Notes under the pieces: model-generated
What the model saw: the letters and a program-made list of their open reading frames with translations, nothing else
Databases searched by the model: none
What the model was told of the DNA's origin: nothing
Made by a program: the position numbers and the translations under genes
In this document: positions 21,223-32,755 of the stretch, one piece after another
Layout of the letters: each line of letters starts with the position of its first letter
How positions within the stretch are numbered: the first letter of the stretch is position 1
Assembly (NCBI RefSeq): GCF_900497805.2
Contig: NW_020954557.1
Span: forward strand, 41,394,539 to 41,458,538
Length of the DNA: 64,000 bases
Direction: 5' to 3'
DNA from: Vombatus ursinus
Lineage: Eukaryota > Chordata > Mammalia > Diprotodontia > Vombatidae

Positions 21223-21345
21223 GTGTGTGTGTGTGTATGTATACATGAATTATATATATGTATTATATGTATTCTTTAGGATTTATATGCATATCTACAT
21301 ATAATATATGTGTGTATGTATATGCATGTATGTATGTATATACAC
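21184..21345. repeat. (CT)n followed by (GT)n and TATG-rich tract
   Basis: Perfect CT repeats to 21218, then GTGTGTGTGTGT and ATGTATGTATATACACATGT units. Confidence 0.95.
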
Positions 21346-21351
21346 ATGTAT

Positions 21352-21606
21352 GACAGCTAGGTGGCACAATGGATAGAGCATTGGATCTGGAGTCAGAAAG
21401 ACTCCTCTTCATGAGTTCAAATCCAGCCCCAGACAACTTATTAACTGTGTAACCCTAGGCAAGTCACTTAACTTTGCATTCCTCAGCTTCCTCATTTGTA
21501 AAATGAGCTGGAGAAGGAAATGGCAAACCACTCTAGGGTCTTTGCCAAGAAAACCCCAAATGGGGGCAAGAAGAGTTAGACATGACTGAAAAATGACTGA
21601 ACATAT
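21352..21606 (+). repeat. RTE-tailed tRNA SINE
   Basis: Complete: GACAGCTAGGTGGCACAATG head, GCAAGTCACTTAACTTTGC, AATGAGCTGGAGAAGGAAAT, and GTTAGACATGACTGAAAAAT tail. Confidence 0.93.
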
Positions 21607-21682
21607 GCATACATACTATATATATATATATTATATATATATACACATATACATATATGTGTTTGTATGTATGTATACACAC
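21607..21682. repeat. (TA)n and TATG low-complexity tract
   Basis: ATATATATATATTATATATA followed by ACACATATACATATATGTG. Confidence 0.9.
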
Positions 21683-21706
21683 TAGTTTCTAGTTCCTTCC
21701 TGTCGT

Positions 21707-21815
21707 AGATTGTTGTTTTTGTTCAGTCATTTTTCAGTCATGTCCAACTCTTCGTGACCCCATTTGGAGTTTTCTTGGCAAAAATACTGGAATGGTTTGC
21801 ATTTCCTTCTCTTAG
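21707..21815 (-). repeat. RTE-tailed SINE fragment, antisense (tail only)
   Basis: TTGTTGTTTTTGTTCAGTCA, CAACTCTTCGTGACCCCATT and ACTGGAATGGTTTGCATTTC. The tRNA half is missing. Confidence 0.85.
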
Positions 21816-21960
21816 ATTACCCTCCATCTACTACATATTTATCTTGTATGTGCTGATTTATGTATATATTATGTGTATGTACTATAAACTCCTTGAGCAC
21901 AGAGACTTTGCCTCCCCATAGCTTAGCATGGTGCCTTGCATATACTGGGTGATAACTCCC
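21815..21960 (+). repeat. L2 LINE 3' terminus
   Basis: ATTACCCTCCATCTACTACA, ATAAACTCCTTGAGCACAGA and TAGCATGGTGCCTTGCATAT. Likely the end of the copy at 20860-21183. Confidence 0.75.
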
Positions 21961-22137
21961 AGCGTTATATCCCCCATTGGTTGGTCAGAATGATTGTCAC
22001 TTAATTGAAAGAGATGCTTAGTGGAAATGTGGTCCAAGGGGAGAGAGTGACAGGAGGAGGAAAGGACAAGGTTATTAGAAGATATTAGGAGGTCACCAAT
22101 GACCTTCCAATTGCCAAATACAATGACTTCTCACTAG

Positions 22138-22282
22138 GACCATAGGATGCATAGAATTGGAATGGACTTAGAGATTTTCTCATCCAACCCTCTCATTTTG
22201 TCAAGGAGGAAACAGGGAGGATCAGAAAATTTATGACTTTTCCCGGGTCCCACAGATAACAAATAGCTCAGCGGCAGGGGCT
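22138..22282 (-). repeat. MIR SINE fragment, antisense
   Basis: GAATTGGAATGGACTTAGAG, CCAACCCTCTCATTTTGTCA and CCCACAGATAACAAATAGCT. Confidence 0.6.
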
Positions 22283-23330
22283 TCTCAGTCCTCCTTTACT
22301 TTTCTGCACCATTGACCACTCCTTCCTTCTCGATACACTCTCCTTCCTTCACTTCCATAACTTCTGTGCTGTCTCTTCACTCTCCTCTTACTTCTCTGAG
22401 TATTCCTTCTTAGTCTGTCTTCACTATACTCAATTCAATAGAGTTCACTATAGTCCTTTTATTAAGGTCCTCTATGTGCCAGGGACTGTGCTCTTCTTTT
22501 ACCAGTCCACTAAGTGTAGGCATCTCTGAAGTCTCTACTTTGGTCCTATTCTCTTTGCTCCCTTCCTTGGCAATTTCATCCATTCTAAAAGCTCCATTAT
22601 TACCTCTGTGCAGATTGTTCCCAAATCTAGTACCTCTCGCCTTGATCTCACCTGTAAACTCCAGACTCCTATTTCTAACTACCTGCTGCAATTTCCTCCT
22701 CCAGCATTTTACATTTAGCATGTCTAAAATAGGAACTCATCATCTTTTCTCCAAATTTCCCAGTTTCTGTTGGTGGTTCTACTCTTTTTTAGTCGCCCAG
22801 GTTCAAAACCTCAGAGTCAATCTTGACTCTTCTTTTTCCATCATCCTCCATGTACAGTCATTTGTGAAGTCCTGTTATTCCTGTCTCCAAAATATCTGTC
22901 CTATTCATTTCTTCCTTTTCACTGTCACCAACCTATTCCCTTCCTCAGTTCTTTTCATCTTTAAAAAATTGCTTCCTTAGTGGCTTCCTAGTCTCTGACC
23001 CCTTTCTCTGTCAAATTTTTTCATACACTGCCGCCAATGTGGTTTTCCTAATGCACCGGTCTAATCATGCCATTTTACTATATGAAGCCTGAATTGATTC
23101 CCCATTGCCTACCAAATAAATAGCTTAGCAGTCAAACCCTTTGTTCCCTAAGCTGCTTCTATTCTCCCCTTCCACTCTCCTCCCCCAGCACTTCCTTTTA
23201 AGCTCCTTTATTCCAGCCAAACAGGAACCTGCTTTCTTATTTCATGCTGCCCTCCCAACTGCCATGCACAATGCTTTGCACATGGTAGGTACTTTATAAA
23301 TGTTAGTTCAATTGCTATTGTACTGAATTG
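22283..23330 (+). mobile_element. L2-type LINE relic (reverse transcriptase to 3' end)
   Basis: CACCATTGACCACTCCTTCC, the block TTTAGCATGTCTAAAATAGG AACTCATCATC (compare L-N-M-S-K-T-E-L-I-I), a degraded Leu-Asp-Ser-Ser block near 22825, ACTGCCGCCAATGTGGTTTT and a 3' end with TGCACATGGTAGGTACTTTA TAAATGTTAG. An inserted antisense L2 tail remnant near 22455-22490 (TCTATGTGCCAGGGACTGTG) interrupts it. Confidence 0.8.
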
Positions 23331-23632
23331 AATAGTGGACAGAGCAAATATCTGAAGTCATAAGAATGGTGAGCATGAAGAAATGAAAGAAAGAGAGAAG
23401 AAAAGCAGAGAGAGAATGTCAATGTGCCACAAATGAGCATTTCATGCATAGTGATTTATTAATTTTTATTCTTTGGATAAAGTATTTTGTTTCATATAAT
23501 TCATATTCATCTTTTTCATATACAGGACACATTGTATGTAAATGAAAATTTTCATAGATACAAATATGTAATATATTTGCTATGTTTTTTATGATCTTAA
23601 AAGAATGAAAAATTTTTCTTTTTTTTTAATAG
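23331..23632. other. Intron sequence leading to the micro-exon
   Basis: AT-rich, without a recognised repeat. The last 25 bases before AG form the polypyrimidine tract (TTTTTCTTTTTTTTTAATAG). Confidence 0.6.
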
Positions 23633-23664
23633 GTAGAAAACAGACCAAAATATTATGGAAGAGA
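23633..23664 (+). CDS. CHN1: CHN1 coding micro-exon (alpha2-chimaerin, just before the SH2 domain)
   Basis: This 32-nt exon reads VENRPKYYGR followed by the first two bases (GA) of a Glu codon. It lies between a pyrimidine-rich acceptor ending TTAATAG and a consensus donor GTAAGT. The peptide equals residues 39-49 of human alpha2-chimaerin as I recall that protein. Alpha2-chimaerin is a cytoplasmic, phorbol-ester-responsive Rac-GAP that works downstream of Eph receptors in axon guidance. This exon encodes the linker leading into its SH2 domain. The split Glu codon is completed exactly by the first base of the next exon, 2,454 bases downstream. The exon is too short to appear as an open reading frame. 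The paralogue CHN2 has nearly the same peptide here, so the CHN1 assignment depends on the next exon. Confidence 0.92.
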
Positions 23665-23771
23665 GTAAGTACATATTGCTACGTAACATTTTATTGGTGA
23701 TGTGAATTTAGGGTAAAGAAAGGTAATACAAATGAAAAAGTAGCCTAAAGAGGCTAGTAGTTTTTTTTCCA

Positions 23772-23885
23772 ATCCAATAAATACTTACTAAAGGCCTATA
23801 AGGTACCAGGCACTGTGCTAAGCACTGGGGATACAATTAATAAAAATAGTCCTCAATGAACTTACAATCCAAAGGAAGAGACAAC
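23772..23885 (-). repeat. L2 LINE 3' end, antisense
   Basis: AATAAATACTTACTAAAGGC, TACCAGGCACTGTGCTAAGC ACTGGGGATACAA and TGAACTTACAATCC. Confidence 0.85.
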
Positions 23886-24389
23886 ACACAAGAGGAAAAG
23901 GAAATCCTTAAGGAAGGGATCCTTAAGGTATTGGGGATACCTGGTAAAGGAGCATCTTGCTCTGTGGAGTCGAAACCAGGCAGGGCAGCAGATGCAAAAT
24001 GGAGTTTAACATTTTAAAAATGTTAAATCTATCTTTACGTTGGACTCTATCTGCTTTCTTGGTTATTATTGCGTAATCTAAAAATATATAACATGTAATT
24101 AAATATGTTAACATGCAAAAGTAATGTCAAGTTCTACCAGCAGAACACACTATATCTTATTGCTTTTAGAGACAGCAGTTCTTTCTACTGAGCTTTGAAC
24201 CAGTAGTCAAGCGGCCAGTTTGAGGAATGAATGTAATTACGTAACTCACAGGTGTAAAGAGTAAGAAGTCACTCATTGATCTCGGCTACTCTGGCCACTA
24301 CCGTTTGTATCATACTATTCTGCTGTCACACTTAAACTGAGGAAGGCTGGCCCAATTACCTTAGTAAAACTCCAGAGAATGGTTTAGTT

Positions 24390-25235
24390 TCACCTCTCTG
24401 ACATTGATAGGCCATGTGAATAAAGAAAAGAGGACAGATAGGAAAGATGCTCCCAAGGGGCAATGAAGAAAACTTTGTAGGGGCAGAAAACATGCTCCCA
24501 AGGGGAACAAGGAAGAGTTAAGGATGATTCCAAGGCCAAGGCTGTGAACGCAGGTGACTAGAGGGACAGTGTTGTTGGCCCTCAATGGAAATAGGGAAGT
24601 TTGGAGGAAGGGTGAGTTTAAGGGGAAACATAATGAACTGCATTTTGGACATGTTGAGTTTGAGATGTCAATGGGATGGTCATGTGGTGAGGGCTCAAAA
24701 GACCATTGTAGATAAAAGATTGGAGTTTAGGAAAGAGGTTAGGGATGGACATTTAGATTTTAGAGTCATCTTCATAGAGATAATAATTCAATCCATGGGA
24801 GCCAATCAGGTCACTGAGAGTGTAGAAAGAAAAACAAGTTCATGAGAGACATGGAGGACGCTTATACTTAGTTAACAGGAAATGAATGATGATTGAGTAA
24901 ATGTCACTGAAAAGGAACAGTTGGACAGGTAAGATCAGAACCAAGAGAGAATAGTATAGTAGAAGTCAAGGGAAGAGATAGAATCCAGCAGGAGGGGAAA
25001 GTCTGTAGTGTAATATTTAGCTGCAGTGACCTCAGGAAGGATGAGTATTCAAAAAAGTCTTATTTGATATAACAGTTGAGATTATTAATAACCTTGTAGT
25101 TCACCATTTTAGTTGCCTGGTGGGGTTAGAAGCCAGAATGCAAGGGGCTGAGAAATGAGTGGAAAGTGAAGAAGAAGAAAAAAGTGCAGATGACTCTTTC
25201 TGGAAGTTTGACTGTAAAAAGAAGAAATTTAGGCT
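24390..25235 (-). mobile_element. L2-type LINE reverse-transcriptase relic, antisense
   Basis: On the minus strand the order is an upstream LINE region (25235 to 24900), then the catalytic box reading Y-E-D-D-S-K-I (24765-24776 encode YEDD), then AACATGTCCAAAATGCAGTT with a CATTATGTTTCCCCTTAAAC block (24615-24660). Both catalytic aspartates are kept, though the surrounding frame is decayed. It is probably the same insertion as the tail at 23772-23885, separated by other sequence. Confidence 0.72.
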
Positions 25236-25257
25236 GTCTTTAAAGGATAGTAAGACC

Positions 25258-25385
25258 AAGCAAAGCATTTGACAATCAATAAGCATTAAGAACTTACTAT
25301 GTACCTGGGACTGTGCTAAGTGCTGGGAATGCAAAGAAAAACAAAGGAATAGTCCTCCTGCTCAAGGAAATCACATTCTAATGGG
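25258..25385 (-). repeat. L2 LINE 3' end, antisense
   Basis: AATAAGCATTAAGAACTTAC, GGGACTGTGCTAAGTGCTGG and TCACATTCTAATGGGG. Confidence 0.85.
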
Positions 25386-26047
25386 GAAGTGTTTTATTCA
25401 GTAGGTAATGGGGAATCATAGAACTAAGAATCTTTTCCTTTTTCAATTTTTCCCCTTATAATATTATGTGTATACTTATTGTACATGTATAAAGGGTGTG
25501 TTATTTATGCTTCTTTATCTCCTTTTTTTCTGCATTAATCAAAGATGGTTCCAAGAGAGAGAATGAAAGCAAATGTTATAGCATTTGGCTGGGAGATCAA
25601 CCAAATAATGCAGATTATTGAACAATCATGCCCATTAAGGACAACTGTCAGGGTTCTGGCAAGTGGCCAGCCTAGCCCCTGCTCCAGAGTTTGGATCATG
25701 GCCATTAGTGTGAAGGGAGGAAGTTGGGCATATTTTTGTTTCTCTAATAGATGTCAAGAGCTCTATAGAATATAGAGAGAGCAGAATAAAAGTGTCCTAT
25801 AGAGAGAATGCATATATCTTTCCTTAAATGGATATACACTATGAGTCAGTGATAATTAAATGAAATTGAGGACTACTTTGGTGCTATTCTGACCACACAT
25901 AATCAATCTGACCAGGCTTCAAGCAGAGAATAAAATGAGCATGGTCAATGCCATAGTTCCCTATTGATAGCAGAGAAGTGATTTTGTGAGGATAACAATC
26001 TAGGGGTAGGTGGGCTTTTTTGTGATTGTTTCTGTGTTTTGTTTTAA

Positions 26048-27135
<1,088 letters not shown>

Positions 27136-27174
27136 GATAGAAGTGCACTATTGGGAATCAACAAATCTCACTGA

Positions 27175-27366
27175 CTCATTGAGATCTTGGGCAAGTCACT
27201 TTGAGTATCTTGACTTCAGTCTCCTTTGGGTATAAAATGTTTCCATGTTGTCTCTTCTATTAGAATGTAAGTTCCTTGAAGTCAGTGACTTTCACTTCCT
27301 GTCTTTTATGTCCCCACACTTCGCATAGTACCTGGCACAAAAATGCTTGTTGATTAATCTATGAAA
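27175..27366 (+). repeat. MIR fragment followed by L2 3' end
   Basis: TTGGGCAAGTCACTTTGAGT is a short MIR block. TTAGAATGTAAGTTCCTTGA, CATAGTACCTGGCACAAAAA and TGCTTGTTGATT are an L2 terminus (about 27255-27366). Confidence 0.75.
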
Positions 27367-28955
27367 GATAGAACCAGATCAAGGCCCCTTCTAGTTTGTA
27401 TGCTCTCAGAATCAAAATGCCAACATATAATTACATGAAGGGTCTTATTTTAGTGCCTCTGGGCTGTGTGGAGGTGTGACCTTGTCAGCAGACCCCATTT
27501 CTAACAGTGCTGACCAAACTGAAAAGGCCTAATGGCTCATTTTATGCATGGTGTAGGTTATTGGAGGACCAACCTCACTTAGGGCAAAGAGGCTTCTTCA
27601 GGGGCAAAGAGGCTCATTCACCAGTTGGGCACACAGTAATCAATATTTTGGGCCATAGTAACTCCCCCAAATCCTTCATTAAGTCATACTTCAGATTCTA
27701 AATGAATTTTCTAAAAACCCAGTTGTGTAAGTACCTGCTTTGATCAGGGATGAGTGGACAGAGGAAAGAAATTCCACATGTTGCCAAGAATCTCATTGAC
27801 CTACTCCTCCAAGTGCCTCTTGTCACTTGCCCATCCCCGCAACGGGCCTGAAAGTGAATGGTTCCTTTATTACTTTCCCACTCTGCCTTCTTCAATCCTC
27901 TAGTGTTTTCTTTACCTCTGTCTTCCCCTGTGTCCATCCTGTGTCTCATTCTCATAGGGACTTGTTCTTAGCTCTTTCTCTAATCTTCACTAAGAAATTT
28001 CCTGATAATGGTTTAAGGTGTGACCCTTAAGTCAAGTTTATTACACTTTAATGAGAAACTGAGAAGCCTTCCAAGCCAAAGAAATGGAAAGATGACAGCA
28101 CCATGACTAGCGGGGATTTTTGGGTGGGAATTATCCCCTCTCATTATGACAGTAGCACCATGTATTCAATCACTTCAGCTATTTGTAGGGCCAGTTTTGT
28201 CCCTAAGATATTACTGACTCCCCAATCAAATTTTCCTTAGGCTCAAGGTATGGTTGGGAAAACAGCAGGGTTGTTGACGCAGACTCCAACTCCCAGCACT
28301 TGGTTCCACTTTCTTAGATTGTCCATGGCCATGACCTCATGGCTCTCTCTAGTCACTTTGACCTAGTTATTCATAGTGTAGGTTGGAGAAAGGGTGGAGG
28401 AATGCCTAGATAAATGGATCTGTTTTTAATTTATAGGATTGAAGTAACACACAAAATCTTCTTTGTTATGCAAAACCACCATAAAAATCAATTGAAGGAG
28501 AAAGACTAGAATGAGGCCAGTGTGGGAACAGGGGAAATGTCTTATAACTAATTCCAATCTGAAATTCCATAAGGCATTTTCCTTGCCTTAAGGTTTTCAT
28601 AAAAGTGAGATAGTCTGTTGAACAGCATGGAGTAAAAGTCTTATTAATATGTCATCTATTATTCTTATCTGATGCCTTCCAAATTTTTTAATAGATGAGC
28701 TTCTTCACAATTATTTTGCTTCTGCTTTGTTTTGCTTTTATTTAATATGTATTCCATTTTTGGTAAGCAATCTGTCTAGTTTGCAGCAACTGAGGATATT
28801 GAATGTCATACTTACAATGCATAACTAAGAGCTGAAAATAGGTAGCAAGACATATATATGAAGATATACTGTTCTTTAAGGAAACTATAAATATTTATCT
28901 ACCAGGGCAGCAGGAAGTCTGTAGATAATCCTTTATTTCTGAGGTATAATAAGTT
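27367..28955. other. Largely unique intron sequence
   Basis: No LINE/SINE recognised. Short overlapping open frames around 27507-28030 on both strands show no domain and are likely chance. A small imperfect direct repeat GGGCAAAGAGGCT occurs near 27583 and 27602. Confidence 0.5.
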
Positions 28956-28960
28956 TACTA

Positions 28961-29098
28961 CACTTAGAGTCAAGAGACCTGAGTTCAAATCCTGACCCTG
29001 CCAGTTATTAGCTGCATGACTATGAGCTATGCCATTTTTACCTTTTCTGGGCCTCAGTTTTTTCATCTGTAAAATGAGGAGGTTATATTAGCTTGCCT
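28961..29098 (+). repeat. MIR SINE, sense
   Basis: GAGTCAAGAGACCTGAGTTC AAATCCTGACC, then CTGGGCCTCAGTTTTTTCAT and CTGTAAAATGAGGAGG. Confidence 0.85.
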
Positions 29099-29347
29099 GA
29101 GGTGACCCAGTGGCTAAAGTGCTTAATGTAGAGTTAAGAAAACCTGAATTCAAACTCTGTCTCAGACACTTACTAGCTGTGTGACTTTGGGAAAGTCACT
29201 TAAAAAGCTCTGAATGCCCCAGTTTCCTCATCTATAGAAGGGGGATCATAATGGCACCTACCTCCCAGGGTTGTTGCAAAGATAAAATGAGATATGTGCA
29301 AAGTGCTTTGCAAAAGTTAAAGTGCTGTACTAGCTATCATCATTACA
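29099..29347 (+). repeat. MIR SINE, near full length
   Basis: From GTGACCCAGTGGCTAAAGTG to TACTAGCTGTGTGACTTTGG, CCTCATCTATAGAAGGGGGA, CTACCTCCCAGGGTTGTTGC and AAAGTGCTTTGCAAAAGTTA. Confidence 0.9.
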
Positions 29348-29529
29348 TAAATGTTGACTATTACCTCTTAGGTCCCATCCAGGTGTCATTATAAGTAAAA
29401 CTAAGTTTCCTCACTTTTGATGAAGAGAAACTTGAAATTAGTTTCTTGTCTTCTTCATTTTTATGAGTTCATAAGGACAGGTTGATTGAGTAAGGCAATG
29501 GCATGGTGGTTATAAAATCTTCATGGTCC

Positions 29530-29642
29530 TATTTATTCTTTGTTGTGGGCCAGTTCCAGTTGGTGTCTTATACTTAGTAGTTGCTTAATAAATGTAATGA
29601 AGTCAATAAGTGTGCTTGATAAATGTTTGTTAAATTGAATTG
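29530..29642 (+). repeat. L2 LINE 3' end, diverged
   Basis: TATACTTAGTAGTTGCTTAA TAAATG and GATAAATGTTTGTTAAATTG. Confidence 0.65.
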
Positions 29643-29657
29643 GGCTGTCCTACCGAA

Positions 29658-29693
<36 letters not shown>
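29658..29693. repeat. (GACA)n microsatellite
   Basis: Perfect GACA units after AGAGA. Confidence 0.97.
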
Positions 29694-30120
29694 TTAAGAA
29701 ATATAGTTCTTGATCATGGTATGAAGGCAAAGAGCGTTTCCTTGTTACAAAACTCAGTAACTCTAAATGCTTAAAGTACCTTCTCATTGGAGCATGGAGA
29801 TAATGCTGGGTTCATAAATGCTATAACAGTGGAGTGTAAGATGTAGCAAGTCCTACAAAGCTGGAAAGATTTGGGGTATAGGCCTGGCAGTGGACTATGC
29901 ATCTGTCATCCAAGAATCAGTCAAAGTAAGTGTGGAGAGACGTCCATCACAAGAAGGTTGGCTGCCAGGGGATGACTTTTTTTAGCCAGCGCAATTCACA
30001 AAGTTCACCTGAGAAGAGGAGTAGCTGTAATGTATGTGATCAAGGGAATCTGAAATATTAGTCAGGTGCCTCTCATCTAACTTTTAATATGCCAGCTACT
30101 TTTTAAAAACTAAAACTAAG

Positions 30121-30262
30121 GGGGCATCTAGGTGGTGCAGCGGATAGAACGTTGGCCCTGGAGTCAGGAGGACCTGAGTTCAAATGTGACCTTAGATATT
30201 TAGTAGCTATGTGACCTTGGGCAAGTCACTTAACCCCAATTGGCTCCAAAACAACAGAAACT
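30121..30262 (+). repeat. Short A-tailed tRNA SINE
   Basis: GGCATCTAGGTGGTGCAGCG head, CCTGGAGTCAGGAGGACCTG, GGGCAAGTCACTTAACCCCA and an A-rich end. AACTAAAACTAA / GAAACTAAACTAA flanks suggest an approximate target duplication. Confidence 0.92.
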
Positions 30263-30487
30263 AAACTAAACTATGTGACAAATTAAACAGCATTTTGTAT
30301 GACTTAAATCGGAAAATAAACTTAGCATTTTTGAGTAATGAGGCAGTGAGTGTTACCTCTTACACTAGGTGAATTAGGCTAGAGAGGAACTCTGGCAAGC
30401 TCCTTATCCCATTAGAAAGTCTTTTATCTAGAAGGATTTTTTGTTTATGAAGCAAATGCTGGATTCCTAGATGACTATGCCCCAGGC

Positions 30488-30765
30488 AAATAGGTAGAAC
30501 AGTGGATAGAATACAAGACTTTAGAGTCAAGAAGACTTGAGGTCTAATCCTGCCTTAGATACCTATTTGCTGAGTGATTCTAGGCAAGTCACAACCTATA
30601 TCAGCCTCAGTTTCCTCATCTGTAAGAAAAAGGGGGAGGTGGAGTAGGAATAATAGCAATCCCTCACAGGATTATTGTAAGAACCAAACAAATTAACACA
30701 TATAAAGTGCTTTGTAAATCATAGGGTTCTATATAAATGCTAGCTATTATTACTATTATTCTGCT
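30488..30765 (+). repeat. MIR SINE, near full length
   Basis: GAACAGTGGATAGAATACAA, TCTAGGCAAGTCACAACC, CCTCAGTTTCCTCATCTGTA and AAAGTGCTTTGTAAATCATA. Confidence 0.87.
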
Positions 30766-30769
30766 GGAT

Positions 30770-31625
30770 CTGAATCCATGAGCCTGTCTGCCTTTGTAGC
30801 CACAATTCATTCAATTCAATTCGTTGTTAATTTTAGTGTTCATCTGAAAAATTAATGTTTTTTGGAATACAAAGATCTCTACTCATGAGAACTCATAGAC
30901 TTGTAAGCAACATATTTAACCTTTTTGGGGCTGAACCTCCACTCCACTGCAGTGAAAACAAGCAATGGTTGAGTCTTAACTGTATGTGAAGGCCTTGATA
31001 TATTCCTACCCACCATCAGGGTAGAATTCATTCATGATAATGTTCCACTAAAGTCCTATTACACTTCCCCCCGTGGCCGTGACATGATCCTTTTGAAGGC
31101 GCCGGGTCCCCAGCTTTAGTAAGTCCCTTCAAACCAGAAAGGGTTTGAGTACTATTTCTCATGATGGAATGCTTGTCTATCATCTAGGTACCAGCCTTAG
31201 TTAAGTTAGGAGAGATTCATTGTCAGATTGGCCTCTGAGTGATGAATTTGTAGATACAGCAACTTTGTAAGACCATCTGCTAAGTTTCAGAGGGGTTGTA
31301 AATTATGTCATTAAAGAAAGTACCCACGTTGCCAAAATCACAATCCTTAAAGTAATTGTTCGACATAGAACAGGTCTGCCTTTGAAACTGCTCAAGGGTT
31401 TTGTTGTAGGAAATACCAGACATGCATCCTAAGATTTTGTTTCAACTAAGTAAGGGCACGAAGGGCTACAGAGACATTTTTATCATTTTGTCTTTGGTTT
31501 CTGACTGCCTTTATACCTCTCCTGTTTATTAAAAATTATACTATTTTCTGCATGAGGGAGGGTAAAATGGAAAGGGGTAAATTGCTCTAATAAATAAGAT
31601 TCCTCAGAGTCATTATTTAAGAGGG
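30770..31625. other. Unique-looking intron sequence
   Basis: No repeat recognised. A small CpG-containing patch (GAAGGCGCCGGGTCCCC) lies near 31098. Confidence 0.5.
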
Positions 31626-31629
31626 ACGG

Positions 31630-31810
31630 GGTTATTGATTGAAAGCTGGAAGAAACCTTGAAGGTCATCAAATCCAATGCCCTCATTTTACAGATGAGAA
31701 AACTGAGGCTTCAGGGTGTTGCATGACTTACTCAAAGTCATGAAGTCAGTAAGTATCAGAGGCAGGATTTGAAGCCTGGTCTTCCTGAGTCCATATCCAA
31801 TTCTCTCTCT
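31630..31810 (-). repeat. MIR SINE, antisense
   Basis: AGCTGGAAGAAACCTTGAAG, CCCTCATTTTACAGATGAGA and GATTTGAAGCCTGGTCTTCC. A (GT)n run follows at 31822-31843. Confidence 0.85.
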
Positions 31811-31845
31811 GTTACTCATTGGTGTGTGTGTGTGTGTGTGTGTTT

Positions 31846-32545
31846 CATTTTTCTTTTTTTATTAATTTATTTTGATTTATCAACAATCACTTCCATAAGC
31901 TTTTGAGTTTTAAATTTTTCTCCCCCTCCCTCCCTCCCTCCTTCCCCAAGACAGTATACAATCTGATAAAGGCTACATATACATTTCTATTAAACATTTT
32001 CACATTAGTCATGTTGTAAGGAAGAATTAGAACCAATAGGAGGAACCACCAGAAAGAGGAAACAAAACACAACAGAAGAAAAAAAATAGCAAATAGTATA
32101 CTTCGATCAACATTCAAACTCCATAGTTCTTTCTTTGAATGTGGATAGCATTTTCCATCATGAGGCCTTTGGAGATGTCTTAGATCCTTGCATTGCTGAG
32201 AAGGGCTAAGTCTATCAATATTAGTCATTGCACAGTGTGGCTGTTACTGTGTACAACGTTCTCCTGGTTCTGCTCACTTCACTCAGCATCAGTCCATGCA
32301 AGTCTTTACAGGTTTTTCTGAAATCTACCTGCTCATCATTTCTTATAACACAATAGTATTCCATTATATTCATATACCACAACTTGTTCGGTCATTCCCC
32401 AGTTGATGGGCATCCCCTCAATTTCCAATTCTTGGCCACCACAAAAAGAGCAGCTATAAATATTTTTGTACATGTCAGTCCTTTTCCCATTGTCTGATCT
32501 CTTTGGGATACAGTCCTAGAAGCACTATTGCTGGGTTGTTTCACT
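31846..32545 (-). mobile_element. Marsupial-type L1, 3' part, antisense
   Basis: About 700 bases of antisense L1. It runs from the C-rich 3' untranslated region (CTCCCTCCCTCCCTCCTTCC) through ACATTAGTCATGTTGTAAGG to AGTATTCCATTATATTCATA, CAGTTGATGGGCATCCCCTC and CAGCTATAAATATTTTTGTA. It is truncated at its 5' end, as most L1 copies are. Confidence 0.88.
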
Positions 32546-32599
32546 TTTCTTCAGATATTATTAAAGCGCTTTGATTTGTCCTTTGCTCTTTCAACACCT

Positions 32600-32755
32600 T
32601 ACTTTGTATTATTTTAGTTTGGTGCATATTGTTTTCCTCAGTGGAATATAAACTCCTTGAGGGCTGACATTATTTCATTTCTGTCTTAATATCCCTAGCA
32701 CTGCATTGTACTCTGCACATTATAGATGTTTAGTAAATGTTTATCAAAATAATTT
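32600..32755 (+). repeat. L2 LINE 3' end
   Basis: GGAATATAAACTCCTTGAGG, TAATATCCCTAGCACTGCAT and TTTAGTAAATGTTTATC. Confidence 0.8.
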
